From: Neopararhizobium haloflavum
GTDB taxonomy: Bacteria; Pseudomonadota; Alphaproteobacteria; Rhizobiales; Rhizobiaceae
Reading direction: 5' to 3'
Length of the DNA: 64,000 nucleotides
Assembly (NCBI RefSeq): GCF_002750855.1
Contig: NZ_NWUC01000009.1
Location: forward strand, 1-64,000
Both the position numbers and the translations under genes were made by a program. Under the pieces are notes generated by a model. That model had not been told where the DNA came from. It made no database searches and saw nothing but the letters and a program-made list of their open reading frames with translations. This document shows positions 1-7,488 of this stretch, in pieces (the first letter of the stretch is position 1; each line of letters opens with the position of its first letter).

Positions 1-119
1 CTGATGCGCTCGATCGCGATGCCGAGCCTTAGCCAGAACACCGACAGCTTCGACAGGTTGTAGAGCCCGTTCGGCGAAGTGAGTTCAAGGAAATTGCTCT
101 GGTCATCCCAGGGCGATGA
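1..119 (-). pseudogene. Edge-truncated reading frame, possibly the frameshifted continuation of the upstream gene
   Basis: On the minus strand the frame whose codons end at position 3 stays open from 119 to the window edge and reads like real protein (about DDQSNFLELTSPNG, then NLSKLSVFWLRLGIAIERI). It is preceded by an in-frame TGA at 122-120 and has no ATG; the only usual alternative start seen is a late GTG. It overlaps the end of the 103-474 gene in a different frame. One added base near 106 would join ...VIIALG directly to DDQSN, so this may be the 3' part of one broken or mis-sequenced gene. It could instead be a separate gene with a rare start. No family recognised. Confidence 0.4.
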
Positions 120-474
120 TCACATCATCCGGACAAAGAGGACGATTCATCCAGATGCGCACCCTTGTCCGCGCATCGGGAACCTCCATCGAGAGAATCT
201 CCGGCATGTTGGCGTCGAAGAGGTCCACTCGATATTCCGGGGTACGGAGCACGCCATCAAATCTCGGGAGAGCGGCCTGCGGAGGCAGTTCCTCGAAACG
301 ACCGAGCGTGATGGTCGTTTCGCCCTCATTCCAAGGAAGGGCGCTGACGTTGATGCAGTTGTCCGAAGCCACGACACCACGCAGGTCGTGGTCGAGGGGG
401 ACGCTCACTTCGTCCACACCTGCAATGTAGAAGCTGCAATAATCGAGCAACACAGCGGCTCTTTTGATCGTCAT
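103..474 (-). CDS. Small protein of unknown function
   Basis: A 123-residue protein that I do not recognise. The start ATG has a strong ribosome-binding site (GGAGGA, 8 bases upstream), so translation is likely. There is no signal peptide or membrane segment; the composition is that of a soluble, slightly acidic cytoplasmic protein with a mixed alpha/beta pattern and several Trp/Cys residues. The overlapping plus-strand frames over the same bases have less protein-like composition and no comparable start signal. Its C-terminus ends abruptly at a TGA directly followed by protein-like sequence in the next frame (see 1-119), so the protein may be truncated. The size would suit a small accessory or immunity-type protein, but nothing in the sequence shows such a role. 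Confidence 0.6.
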   Translation of the reverse strand: MTIKRAAVLLDYCSFYIAGVDEVSVPLDHDLRGVVASDNCINVSALPWNEGETTITLGRFEELPPQAALPRFDGVLRTPEYRVDLFDANMPEILSMEVPDARTRVRIWMNRPLCPDDVIIALG

Positions 475-594
475 TCAGAAATCCTCCGGCGATAGGCTCC
501 AACCAGCCCGCCCTGGCTCGCGCTGCAATGGAGGCAATGCGGATAGATTCTCGTCGGCGTTCCCATCGACTTTGGCACCTGATGGTCGCCGATG

Positions 595-613
595 AAAAAG
601 CCCGATTTCGAGC
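595..613 (-). terminator. Intrinsic terminator of the transglycosylase gene
   Basis: Read on the minus strand, GCTCGA-AA-TCGGGC forms a 6-bp stem (one G-U pair) directly followed by five T residues. It sits two bases past the stop codon at 616. The very short loop means the innermost pair probably opens. Confidence 0.7.
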
Positions 614-615
614 GG

Positions 616-1194
616 TCAGGTCATGCCGCAGGCACGCATCTGATTGGCGTACTTTTGGGCCATGCCGGCGGCGCGGCTGGCGCCGTTTTTGGCGATGGAG
701 CTGTTTCGCCAGGCGCCGCGTGAATAGCCGCCGTGGCCGGAATAGTAGGCGAGGTAGAGATTGTACATGTCGTTGAGCGCGATGCCGTTCCGCCGGTTGC
801 TCTGCGCGTGGTACCAGGCAACGAACTGGACGGCGTCGCCGAAATCGGCGCGTCTGGCGCCGAACCGCCCGGTCTTCGTCTGATACTCCGACCAGGTTCC
901 GTTGAGCGCCTGGGAATAGCCATAGGCCGTCGACTGGCGCTTCCACGGAATGACGCCGAGCAGCTTCTTGCGCGGCGGACGGGCGCGCGCCTTGAAGCTG
1001 GATTCGGTGTTGATCGTGGCCATCAGGATCGGCACGGGCACGCCATACATGCGCTCGGCGCGCTTGGCATCCCGGTACCAGTTGTTGATGAAGCCACTTT
1101 TCTGATCGAAGACCGCGCAGACGTTACCCGTTTGCGACGGCGCGCTTGCGCAGCCCCCGATAATCAGGAGCAGTGCGATGAGCATGGTACGCAT
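616..1194 (-). CDS. Lytic transglycosylase-like lipoprotein (SLT fold)
   Basis: A 192-residue exported lipoprotein. The N-terminus (MRTMLIALLLIIGGC) is a type II signal peptide with lipobox IGGC, so the mature protein is predicted to be membrane anchored from Cys15. The body resembles the SLT lytic transglycosylase domain: an ATINTESSF segment at about 59-67 that would hold the catalytic Glu, AYGYSQALNGTW at about 90-101, and NLYLAYYSGHGGYSRG near 145-160. Such enzymes cleave the MurNAc-GlcNAc bond of peptidoglycan; secretion systems also use them to open the wall. No secretion genes are adjacent. It is single-standing, with its own terminator at 595-613. Family assignment is from motif pattern; substrate is inferred. 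Confidence 0.8.
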   Translation of the reverse strand: MRTMLIALLLIIGGCASAPSQTGNVCAVFDQKSGFINNWYRDAKRAERMYGVPVPILMATINTESSFKARARPPRKKLLGVIPWKRQSTAYGYSQALNGTWSEYQTKTGRFGARRADFGDAVQFVAWYHAQSNRRNGIALNDMYNLYLAYYSGHGGYSRGAWRNSSIAKNGASRAAGMAQKYANQMRACGMT

Positions 1195-1271
1195 TCAACA
1201 ACCTCATGCTTTGGCGCGTACCATTTGATGAAAAACGTAACGATCGCGTTAATGCGATCGCCGATTTCTGC

Positions 1272-1421
1272 TCAGCACGATTCCTCTCCCTGAAAGTCCC
1301 GCGAAGCGCAGGCAAGATCGTCAAAGCTGTCGTTGACGTTCGGCATGGCGCCGGCGCCGCAACCAGTGAGCGCGGCGACGGCAAACAGCAGGAGAATGGC
1401 ATGCCGGCTTATATGTGCCAT
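1272..1421 (-). CDS. 49-residue putative lipoprotein
   Basis: The 49-residue product starts MAHISRHAILLLFAVAALTGC, a textbook lipoprotein signal with lipobox LTGC, followed by only about 29 mature residues. Its ATG shares a base with the stop of the 29-codon gene upstream (TGATG), and it has no clear Shine-Dalgarno of its own, which points to translational coupling. The size and layout recall entericidin-like small lipoproteins, but there is no sequence match I can assert. The same frame is open upstream to 1652, but that part is low quality and I exclude it. Confidence 0.6.
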   Translation of the reverse strand: MAHISRHAILLLFAVAALTGCGAGAMPNVNDSFDDLACASRDFQGEESC

Positions 1422-1510
1422 CAGCGTTGCGGGCGCTGAGGCTGAGTGCCGCGACGGCGGAACCAGTTCCACAGGCGCTTGGCGATCAGGGCGTAGATGA
1501 TCTTCTTCAT
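1421..1510 (-). CDS. 29-residue basic peptide gene
   Basis: A short frame encoding MKKIIYALIAKRLWNWF followed by an Arg-rich tail ending in QRPQR. The ATG is preceded by GAGGAG at ideal spacing (7 bases), which is much better than chance for so small a frame. The hydrophobic N-terminal half plus basic C-terminal half would suit a membrane-associated peptide with a cytoplasmic positive tail. It overlaps by one base with the following lipoprotein gene (TGATG), suggesting a two-gene unit. No family recognised. Confidence 0.55.
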   Translation of the reverse strand: MKKIIYALIAKRLWNWFRRRGTQPQRPQR

Positions 1511-1554
1511 CGGGTGTCTCCTCGGTGTTCGCTCTGGTGTCGTCCGAGGAAGAA

Positions 1555-1580
1555 GCCGGAACGGAGGCGATGGTTCCGGC
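1555..1580 (-). terminator. Probable terminator after metC
   Basis: GCCGGAAC and GTTCCGGC form a perfect 8-bp stem with a 10-base loop just past the metC stop; on the minus strand it is followed by a pyrimidine run (TTCTTCC) rather than pure T. Confidence 0.5.
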
Positions 1581-1587
1581 GTGGCGG

Positions 1588-2781
1588 TCAAGCAGCGGCC
1601 GCCGCCGCCAGTCCGCGCTCCAGATCGGCAAGCAGGTCGTCTTCATCCTCAAGGCCGATCTGAAGGCGGATCACCGGGCCTTCCGTTGGCGGCGAGGCGA
1701 CGGTGCGATCGGACAGATTGGCGTGGACGGCAAGGCTTTCGTAGCCGCCCCAGGAGTAGCCGAGGCCGAATATGCGCAGGGCATTGAGGAAAGCGTGGGC
1801 CTTCGGCTTGTGATGATCGGCGTCGGCACCTGCAAGGACGATTGCGAAAAGGCCGCTCGCACCCTTGAAGTCACGCTTCCAGAGATCATGGCCGGGATGG
1901 CTCGGCAGGGCCGGGTGGAGAACGCGCGCCACGCCCTCACGCCCTTCCAACGCACGGGCAAGGGCAAGCGCGGTTTCCTGGTGACGCTCCAGCCGGATGC
2001 CCATCGTGCGCAAACCCTTGAGCACGGCATAGCAATCGTCCGGCGCGGCGCAGACGCCGAGCGCGTATTGGGCATCCTTGAGTGTCTGCCATGTCCGGGC
2101 ATTTGCCGAGACTGTGCCGAGCAGGACGTCGGAATGGCCGCCAGGATATTTGGTCGCCGCATGGATCGAGATATCGACGCCGTGATCGAGCGGCTTGAAG
2201 AAGAGAGGCGTTGCCCAGGTGTTGTCCATCATGACGACCGCGCCATGGGCATGGGCGGCGGCGGCGACGGCGGGAATGTCCTGCATCTCGAACGTGTTGG
2301 ACCCGGGCGATTCGGTGAGCACCACCTTGGTGTTCTGCTTCATCATCTTGGCGATGTCCGCGCCGAGGGCCGGATCGTAATAGTCGACCGCGACGCCGAG
2401 CCGCTTCAACATGGTGTCGCAGAAGTGGCGCGTCGGAAAATAGACCGAATCGACGATGAGCGCGTGATCCCCTGCGCTGAGGAAGGCAAGCAGCGGCACT
2501 GTGACAGCGGCAAGGCCGGAGGGCACGACGATAGTCCCGGCCGATCCTTCCAGATCGTCGATGGCGCCGGCCAACGCGTCGGTCGTCGGCGTGCCGCGCG
2601 TGCCGTAAGTGTATTTCTGGTCGCGCGTCTCCATGGTCTTGGCATCGGGAAACAGGACGGTCGAGGCATGGACGACGGGCGGATTGACGAAGCCGTGGAA
2701 ACTGCGCGGATCGTATCCGGCGTGGGTCAGGCGCGTGTTGGGGCCAGCGATTGTCGTCGTCGCCTTCTTGTTCATGCTCAT
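1588..2781 (-). CDS. metC: Cystathionine beta-lyase
   Basis: A 397-residue PLP enzyme of the Cys/Met metabolism (gamma) family, expected to split cystathionine into homocysteine, pyruvate and ammonia in methionine synthesis. Family marks are VPSGLAAVT after the TYGTRGTPTT segment, the ESPGSNTFEM segment, VMMDNTWATP, and SIHAATKYPGGHSD, where the Lys binds PLP. The length is normal for the family. The frame is open further upstream, but the ATG at 2781 has GAAAGG close by, and upstream residues are not protein-like. Divergently transcribed from the aap operon, as in other rhizobia. A cystathionine gamma-lyase is a possible alternative; the residues around the active site fit MetC better. Confidence 0.88.
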   Translation of the reverse strand: MSMNKKATTTIAGPNTRLTHAGYDPRSFHGFVNPPVVHASTVLFPDAKTMETRDQKYTYGTRGTPTTDALAGAIDDLEGSAGTIVVPSGLAAVTVPLLAFLSAGDHALIVDSVYFPTRHFCDTMLKRLGVAVDYYDPALGADIAKMMKQNTKVVLTESPGSNTFEMQDIPAVAAAAHAHGAVVMMDNTWATPLFFKPLDHGVDISIHAATKYPGGHSDVLLGTVSANARTWQTLKDAQYALGVCAAPDDCYAVLKGLRTMGIRLERHQETALALARALEGREGVARVLHPALPSHPGHDLWKRDFKGASGLFAIVLAGADADHHKPKAHAFLNALRIFGLGYSWGGYESLAVHANLSDRTVASPPTEGPVIRLQIGLEDEDDLLADLERGLAAAAAA

Positions 2782-2829
2782 CAGCCTTTCATGCGTTGCG
2801 CGGCGCGTGGCCGCCATGTCTGCGCCGAA

Positions 2830-2857
2830 CCATAAAAGGCGCAGCGCCAATGTCCAA
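2830..2857 (-). promoter_or_regulatory. Candidate metC promoter
   Basis: On the minus strand TTGGAC and TTATGG are separated by 16 bases, about 50 bases ahead of the metC ATG. The -35 fits the sigma-70 consensus well, the -10 only partly. Confidence 0.3.
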
Positions 2858-2962
2858 TTGGCAGGCCGCCCGGTGGACGGCAAGCGGCCCGAGCGAAAAT
2901 CGCGCCCGCCGAGATTCGCGCCCAAATTTTGTTACTGCCTTCTATTTCTGCATTGCGTGCAC

Positions 2963-2991
2963 TTGACCGGGGACGGATTTCAGCATGTGAT
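2963..2991 (+). promoter_or_regulatory. Candidate aapJ promoter
   Basis: CTTGAC(C), a perfect rhizobial -35 element, is followed after 17 bases by TGTGAT as a weak -10, about 110 bases ahead of aapJ. Confidence 0.4.
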
Positions 2992-3099
2992 AGTGCGGCC
3001 TGACGGAGAGAAAGAGGGATTTGGCGCCATTCAAAGCGCTTCGAAGGACCGGTTTTCCCGTCAGGATAAAACAGAGGGCAACAGTTAAAAGGTACAGAG

Positions 3100-4119
3100 A
3101 TGACAAAGATTATTCTGTCGGCTGCGGCGGGCGCTGTCGCGTTGGGACTCGGCGCGCAGGTGGCGTCGGCGCAGACGCTCGAGAGCGTGCAGGAAAACGG
3201 TTACGTCCAGTGCGGCGTCTCGACGGGTCTGGCCGGCTTCTCCAACACCGATGACGCGGGCGACTGGACCGGTCTCGACGTGGACTATTGCCGGGCACTG
3301 GCCGCGGCGATCTTCGACGACCCGGAGGCCGTTCGCTTCACGCCGCTCTCCGCCGTCGAGCGCTTCACGGCACTGCAGTCGGGCGAAATCGACGTGCTTT
3401 CGCGCAACACGACATGGACGATGAGCCGCGATACGGACCTCGGCCTCAACTTCGTCGGCGTGACCTTCTACGACGGTCAGGGCTTCATGGTTCCCAAGGA
3501 ACTGGAAGTGACCTCGGCCCTGCAGCTGTCGGGTGCTTCGGTCTGCGTTCAGTCCGGCACCACGACCGAGCTCAACCTCACCGACTACTTCAACGCCAAC
3601 AACATGGACTATAATCCAGTCGTGTTCGAAGGCCTTGAAGAGGTCAACGCTGCCTACAACGCCGGTCGCTGCGACGTCTACACGACGGACAGCTCCGGTC
3701 TTGCCTCGATCCGCCTCCAGCTCGACAATCCGGACGATCACATGATCCTTCCCGAGCTGATCTCCAAGGAGCCGCTCGGACCCTCGGTCCGCCAGGGCGA
3801 CGAGCAGTGGTTCGACATCGCGAAGTGGGTCTATTACGCGCTGGTTTCGGCTGAAGAGCTGGGCGTGAACTCCGAGAACGTCGAAGAAATGACGGAATCG
3901 GAGAACCCGGATATCCGCCGTCTCGTCGGCTCGGAAGGCACCTTCGGCGAGGACATCGGTCTTGAGAACGACTGGGCTCTCAAAGCGATCAAGCATGTCG
4001 GCAACTATGGCGAGATCTTCGAGCGTAACGTCGGTCCGGAGACGCCGCTGCAGATCGAACGCGGCCTGAATGCGCTCTACACGGATGGCGGCGTCCAGTA
4101 CGCCATGCCGGTCCGCTAA
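3100..4119 (+). CDS. aapJ: General L-amino acid ABC transporter, periplasmic binding protein
   Basis: A 339-residue family 3 solute-binding protein that captures a broad range of L-amino acids in the periplasm for AapQMP. It opens with a signal peptide (MTKIILSAAAGAVALG..., cleaved after ASA near residue 25), followed by the binding-protein body: VQCGVSTGLAGF, GLDVDYCRALAAAIF, and RNTTWTMSRDTDLGLNFVGV, which is typical of the AapJ/BztA group. The length fits AapJ (about 340), longer than most HisJ-type proteins. AAGG lies 8 bases before the ATG. First gene of the operon; a strong stem-loop separates it from aapQ, consistent with the binding protein being made in excess. Confidence 0.93.
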   Translation: MTKIILSAAAGAVALGLGAQVASAQTLESVQENGYVQCGVSTGLAGFSNTDDAGDWTGLDVDYCRALAAAIFDDPEAVRFTPLSAVERFTALQSGEIDVLSRNTTWTMSRDTDLGLNFVGVTFYDGQGFMVPKELEVTSALQLSGASVCVQSGTTTELNLTDYFNANNMDYNPVVFEGLEEVNAAYNAGRCDVYTTDSSGLASIRLQLDNPDDHMILPELISKEPLGPSVRQGDEQWFDIAKWVYYALVSAEELGVNSENVEEMTESENPDIRRLVGSEGTFGEDIGLENDWALKAIKHVGNYGEIFERNVGPETPLQIERGLNALYTDGGVQYAMPVR

Positions 4120-4154
4120 GTGGAGCGCCACGGCTTCTAGCCGAACGCGACATG

Positions 4155-4187
4155 GCTCCGGTGCGCCCCCTGGCGGCGCACCGGAGC
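4155..4187 (+). promoter_or_regulatory. Intercistronic stem-loop between aapJ and aapQ
   Basis: A perfect 13-bp stem (GCTCCGGTGCGCC with GGCGCACCGGAGC) around a 7-base loop, not followed by a T run. It lies 36 bases past the aapJ stop. Such hairpins in binding-protein transporter operons commonly protect the upstream message from 3' exonucleases or partly terminate, lowering permease expression. Confidence 0.75.
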
Positions 4188-4296
4188 TGCTCTCAATGAT
4201 TGCGCAGCAATGCGCAGGCCAATTGTTCAGGCTTTTTTCGGCGACATCGCGCCCATGTGCGCGGGCGAGCGCTGCCGCAATGGAAAGTAGGCCATC

Positions 4297-5496
4297 ATGG
4301 CTGTGACAACACTCGATTCCGACGCGTCCCAACCCGCGCGTGCCTCCCTGCTGTACGATCCGGTGATCCGGGGCATCGTCTTCCAGGTGCTGCTGGCTCT
4401 CCTCATCCTCTATCTCGTGGTTTCCGGCATCGCGAATGCCGCAGCCAATCTGGCCAATGCCGGGATCGCATCCGGTTTTGGCTTCCTGGGTGAGCGCGCC
4501 GGCTTCGATATCGGCCAGACACTCATTCCGTACACCAGTGACAGCTCGTATCAACGCGCGTTTTTCGTTGGTCTCTTGAACACCATTTTCGTGGCGGCGA
4601 TCGGCATTGCCTGCGCGACGGTGCTCGGCTTCATCGTCGGTATTGCCCGGCTTTCGAAGAATTTCCTGGTGCGTAAAGTCGCCTCCGTTTACGTCGAGAC
4701 GCTGCGCAACATTCCTCTGCTGCTTCAGTTGCTCTTCTGGTACAAGGCGGTCCTGTCGACGCTGCCGGCGCCGCGCGGGTCGCTGGAACTCTTTAATGCC
4801 TCGGTGCTGCTCAACAACCGTGGCCTCATCATCCCGCAATGGCTGCCCGAGGCCGGTGCCGGCATCGTCTATGCCTCGATCGCGATCGGGATCGGCGCGG
4901 CGATCGTCATCGCCCGCTGGGCCAAACGACGGCAGATGGCGACCGGTCAAGCCTTTCCGACCATCCGCATGGCGCTGGGGCTCGTGATCGGCCTCCCGCT
5001 CGTCGTCCTTTTCCTGATGGGTACGCCGTTCACGCCGCAATATCCGGAACTTAAAGGCTTCAACTTCGTCGGCGGGTCGACGTTGCGGCCCGAATTCATG
5101 GCGCTTCTGCTCGGCCTGTCGCTTTATACGGCGGCGTTCATCGCCGAGATCGTCAGGGCCGGTATTCTGGCCGTATCGAAAGGGCAGACGGAAGCTGCCT
5201 ACTCGCTCGGCATCCGTCCCAATACGACGATGCGGCTCGTCATCATTCCGCAGGCGCTCCGCGTGATCATCCCGCCGCTGACCAGCCAGTATCTCAATCT
5301 GACGAAGAACTCATCGCTGGCGATCGCCGTCGGCTATCCCGATCTCGTCTCGGTTTTCTCTGGGACGGTCGCGAACCAGACGGGGCAGGCGGTGGAAGTG
5401 ATCTCGATCACCATGCTTGTCTATCTCTCGCTGTCGTTGCTCACATCGGCATTCATGAACTGGTTCAATTCGCGCGTCGCGCTGGTCGAACGATAG
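4297..5496 (+). CDS. aapQ: General L-amino acid ABC transporter, permease
   Basis: A 399-residue inner-membrane permease that pairs with AapM to form the translocation pore. An N-terminal membrane segment (about 25-45) is followed by a second at about 90-115 beginning the HisM/GlnP core, and the C-terminal half carries the ATPase-contact loop EAAYSLGIRPNTTMRLVIIPQALRVIIPP. Typical permeases of this type have 220-250 residues; AapQ/BztB proteins are longer because of inserted membrane and periplasmic sequence between the first core helices, and that insertion is present here. It starts at the ATG at 4297, 177 bases past aapJ, and is followed by aapM after 15 bases. Confidence 0.92.
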   Translation: MAVTTLDSDASQPARASLLYDPVIRGIVFQVLLALLILYLVVSGIANAAANLANAGIASGFGFLGERAGFDIGQTLIPYTSDSSYQRAFFVGLLNTIFVAAIGIACATVLGFIVGIARLSKNFLVRKVASVYVETLRNIPLLLQLLFWYKAVLSTLPAPRGSLELFNASVLLNNRGLIIPQWLPEAGAGIVYASIAIGIGAAIVIARWAKRRQMATGQAFPTIRMALGLVIGLPLVVLFLMGTPFTPQYPELKGFNFVGGSTLRPEFMALLLGLSLYTAAFIAEIVRAGILAVSKGQTEAAYSLGIRPNTTMRLVIIPQALRVIIPPLTSQYLNLTKNSSLAIAVGYPDLVSVFSGTVANQTGQAVEVISITMLVYLSLSLLTSAFMNWFNSRVALVER

Positions 5497-5511
5497 GACG
5501 GGAGCCGCGAC

Positions 5512-6666
5512 ATGTCTGATACACACTCCGAAGCGGATCTCGCGACAACCAAGCTGGCGTTCGTGCGGGACGATTTCATCGAACAGCAGGAAGCTCCGAC
5601 GCGCGAAGGCGGCATCGGGCAATGGATTCGGGTCAATCTCTTTGCCAGTGTCCCAGATACGATCCTGACTGTCGTCATGATCCTCTTTCTCGCTTGGATA
5701 TTGCCACCCTTGTTGAACTGGGCGTTCTTCAACGCGGTATGGGACGGGGCGAACCGCGAGGCCTGCCTGGGCGAGGACCGCGGCGCATGCTGGGCGTTTG
5801 TGGAAGCGAAATTCGCGCAGTTCATGTACGGCCGGTATCCATTGGGTGAGCGCTGGCGAGTCGACCTGACGGGCATATTGCTGATCGCCGGTACGATCCC
5901 GATGCTCATTCCGCGCGTGCCCTTCAAGCGTCTCAACGCGATCTTCCTGCTGATCGTATTCCCGGTCGTGGCCTATGTGCTTCTTGTCGGCGGATACTTC
6001 GGCCTGCCGGTCGTCGTGACGGACCGCTGGGGCGGTTTGCTGGTGACCCTCGTGGTGGCGATTGTCGGCATTGTCGTTTCGCTGCCGCTCGGCGTGATTC
6101 TGGCTCTCGGCCGACGGTCGCGGCTGCCGTTCGTCAAATACGCGTCAATCGTCTTCATCGAATTCTGGCGTGGTGTTCCCCTGATCACCATCCTGTTCAT
6201 GTCGTCGGTGATGTTGCCGCTTTTCCTGCCGGAAGGCGTAAGCTTTGACAAACTGCTTCGCGCACTGGTCGGCGTGGCCTTCTTCGCCTCGGCCTATATG
6301 GCGGAGGTCATTCGCGGCGGCCTGCAGGCCATCCCGAAAGGCCAGTACGAAGCGGCGGATGCGATGGGGCTCGGCTTTTGGCAGAAGATGCGTCTGATCA
6401 TCCTGCCGCAGGCTCTGACGATGGTCATCCCGGGGATCGTGAACACCTTCATCGGCCTTTTCAAGGACACCAGCCTGGTTCTGATCATCGGGCTGTTCGA
6501 CCTGCTCGGCATCGTCCAGCTCGGCTTTACCGATCCGAATTGGTCGTCGCCGCAAACGGCAGTCACCGGCTTCGCCTTCGCGGCGCTCGTCTATTTCATA
6601 TTCTGCTTCGGCATGTCGAAATACTCCATCTACATGGAGAACCGCCTCGACACGAGCCATCGATAA
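5512..6666 (+). CDS. aapM: General L-amino acid ABC transporter, permease
   Basis: The 384-residue partner permease to AapQ. It begins with about 50 polar residues, then a membrane segment (TILTVVMILFLAWILPPLL), an extra loop rich in Arg/Asp/Cys (near 78-100), and the core helices. The EAA loop QYEAADAMGLGFWQKMRLIILPQAL precedes the last helices, as required for docking with AapP. The Cys-flanked loop EACLGEDRGACWAF could form a periplasmic disulfide. GGAG precedes the ATG at suitable distance. Length matches the AapM/BztC group. Confidence 0.92.
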   Translation: MSDTHSEADLATTKLAFVRDDFIEQQEAPTREGGIGQWIRVNLFASVPDTILTVVMILFLAWILPPLLNWAFFNAVWDGANREACLGEDRGACWAFVEAKFAQFMYGRYPLGERWRVDLTGILLIAGTIPMLIPRVPFKRLNAIFLLIVFPVVAYVLLVGGYFGLPVVVTDRWGGLLVTLVVAIVGIVVSLPLGVILALGRRSRLPFVKYASIVFIEFWRGVPLITILFMSSVMLPLFLPEGVSFDKLLRALVGVAFFASAYMAEVIRGGLQAIPKGQYEAADAMGLGFWQKMRLIILPQALTMVIPGIVNTFIGLFKDTSLVLIIGLFDLLGIVQLGFTDPNWSSPQTAVTGFAFAALVYFIFCFGMSKYSIYMENRLDTSHR

Positions 6667-6681
6667 GTGAGGAAGAACACC

Positions 6682-7467
6682 ATGGCTGACACCGCAGCTG
6701 CCGTCGATCACTCAAAGATGACCGTGTCGGACACGGATGTCGCGATCGATATCATCGGCATGAACAAATGGTTCGGCGATTTTCACGTGCTTCGGGACAT
6801 CAATCTGCGCGTCATGCGCGGAGAGCGGATCGTCATTGCCGGGCCGTCCGGCTCCGGCAAGTCCACGATGATCCGCTGCATCAACCGGCTGGAGGAGCAC
6901 CAGAAAGGCCGCATCGTCGTCGACGGCATCGAGCTTACCAACGATCTGAAGAAGATCGACGAGGTGCGCCGTGAAGTCGGGATGGTGTTCCAGCACTTCA
7001 ACCTGTTTCCGCATCTGACGATCCTTGAAAACTGCACGCTTGCGCCGATCTGGGTTCGCCGGATGCCGAAAAGCAAGGCCGAGGAGATTGCGATGCACTA
7101 TCTGGAGCGCGTCAAGATCCCAGAGCAGGCCCACAAATATCCGGGTCAGCTGTCGGGCGGGCAGCAACAGCGCGTGGCCATCGCGCGCTCGCTCTGCATG
7201 AGCCCGCGCATCATGCTTTTCGACGAGCCGACCTCAGCGCTCGATCCGGAAATGATCAAGGAAGTTCTCGACACGATGGTCAGCCTCGCTGAAGAGGGGA
7301 TGACGATGCTGTGTGTGACCCACGAGATGGGTTTTGCCCGCCAGGTGGCAAACCGCGTGATCTTCATGGATCAGGGACAGATCGTGGAACAGAACGAACC
7401 GGCGGAGTTCTTCGACAATCCGCAACACGAGCGGACCAAGCTTTTCCTCAGCCAGATCCTGCACTGA
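6682..7467 (+). CDS. aapP: General L-amino acid ABC transporter, ATP-binding protein
   Basis: A 261-residue cytoplasmic ATPase that powers uptake through AapQM. Walker [10 protein letters not shown] lies at 54-62, the Q-loop at [10 protein letters not shown], the ABC signature LSGGQQQR near 158-165, Walker B IMLFDEP and the switch His in VTHEMGFA. The frame opens 15 bases earlier at a GTG, but AGGAAG sits 6 bases before the ATG at 6682, which I take as the start. Last gene of the aapJQMP operon; it converges on the FAD monooxygenase gene with only 21 bases between stops. Confidence 0.93.
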   Translation: MADTAAAVDHSKMTVSDTDVAIDIIGMNKWFGDFHVLRDINLRVMRGERIVIAGPSGSGKSTMIRCINRLEEHQKGRIVVDGIELTNDLKKIDEVRREVGMVFQHFNLFPHLTILENCTLAPIWVRRMPKSKAEEIAMHYLERVKIPEQAHKYPGQLSGGQQQRVAIARSLCMSPRIMLFDEPTSALDPEMIKEVLDTMVSLAEEGMTMLCVTHEMGFARQVANRVIFMDQGQIVEQNEPAEFFDNPQHERTKLFLSQILH

Positions 7468-7488
7468 GCGGCCTGGGCCGACATCTTC

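Larger units (their letters stand above)
2782..3099. other. metC/aapJ divergent intergenic region
   Basis: About 320 bases without a convincing gene. It holds candidate promoters for both directions (listed separately) and a CCAATTGG palindrome. I looked for a SAM-II-type riboswitch signature ahead of metC and did not see one. Confidence 0.7.

Noticed and set aside
1525-2835. 436-residue plus-strand frame opposite metC
   Set aside because: It is a frame mirror of a real PLP enzyme; its composition is His/Arg/Gly-rich with no domain, and high GC content keeps such antisense frames open.
2782-2960. SAM-responsive riboswitch ahead of metC
   Set aside because: I looked for the conserved SAM-II-type core and pseudoknot pairing on the minus strand and did not find it.
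3085-5040. 651-residue minus-strand frame opposite aapJ and aapQ
   Set aside because: Runs across two real genes and their intergenic hairpin, is full of Arg/His/Asp and matches no family pattern.
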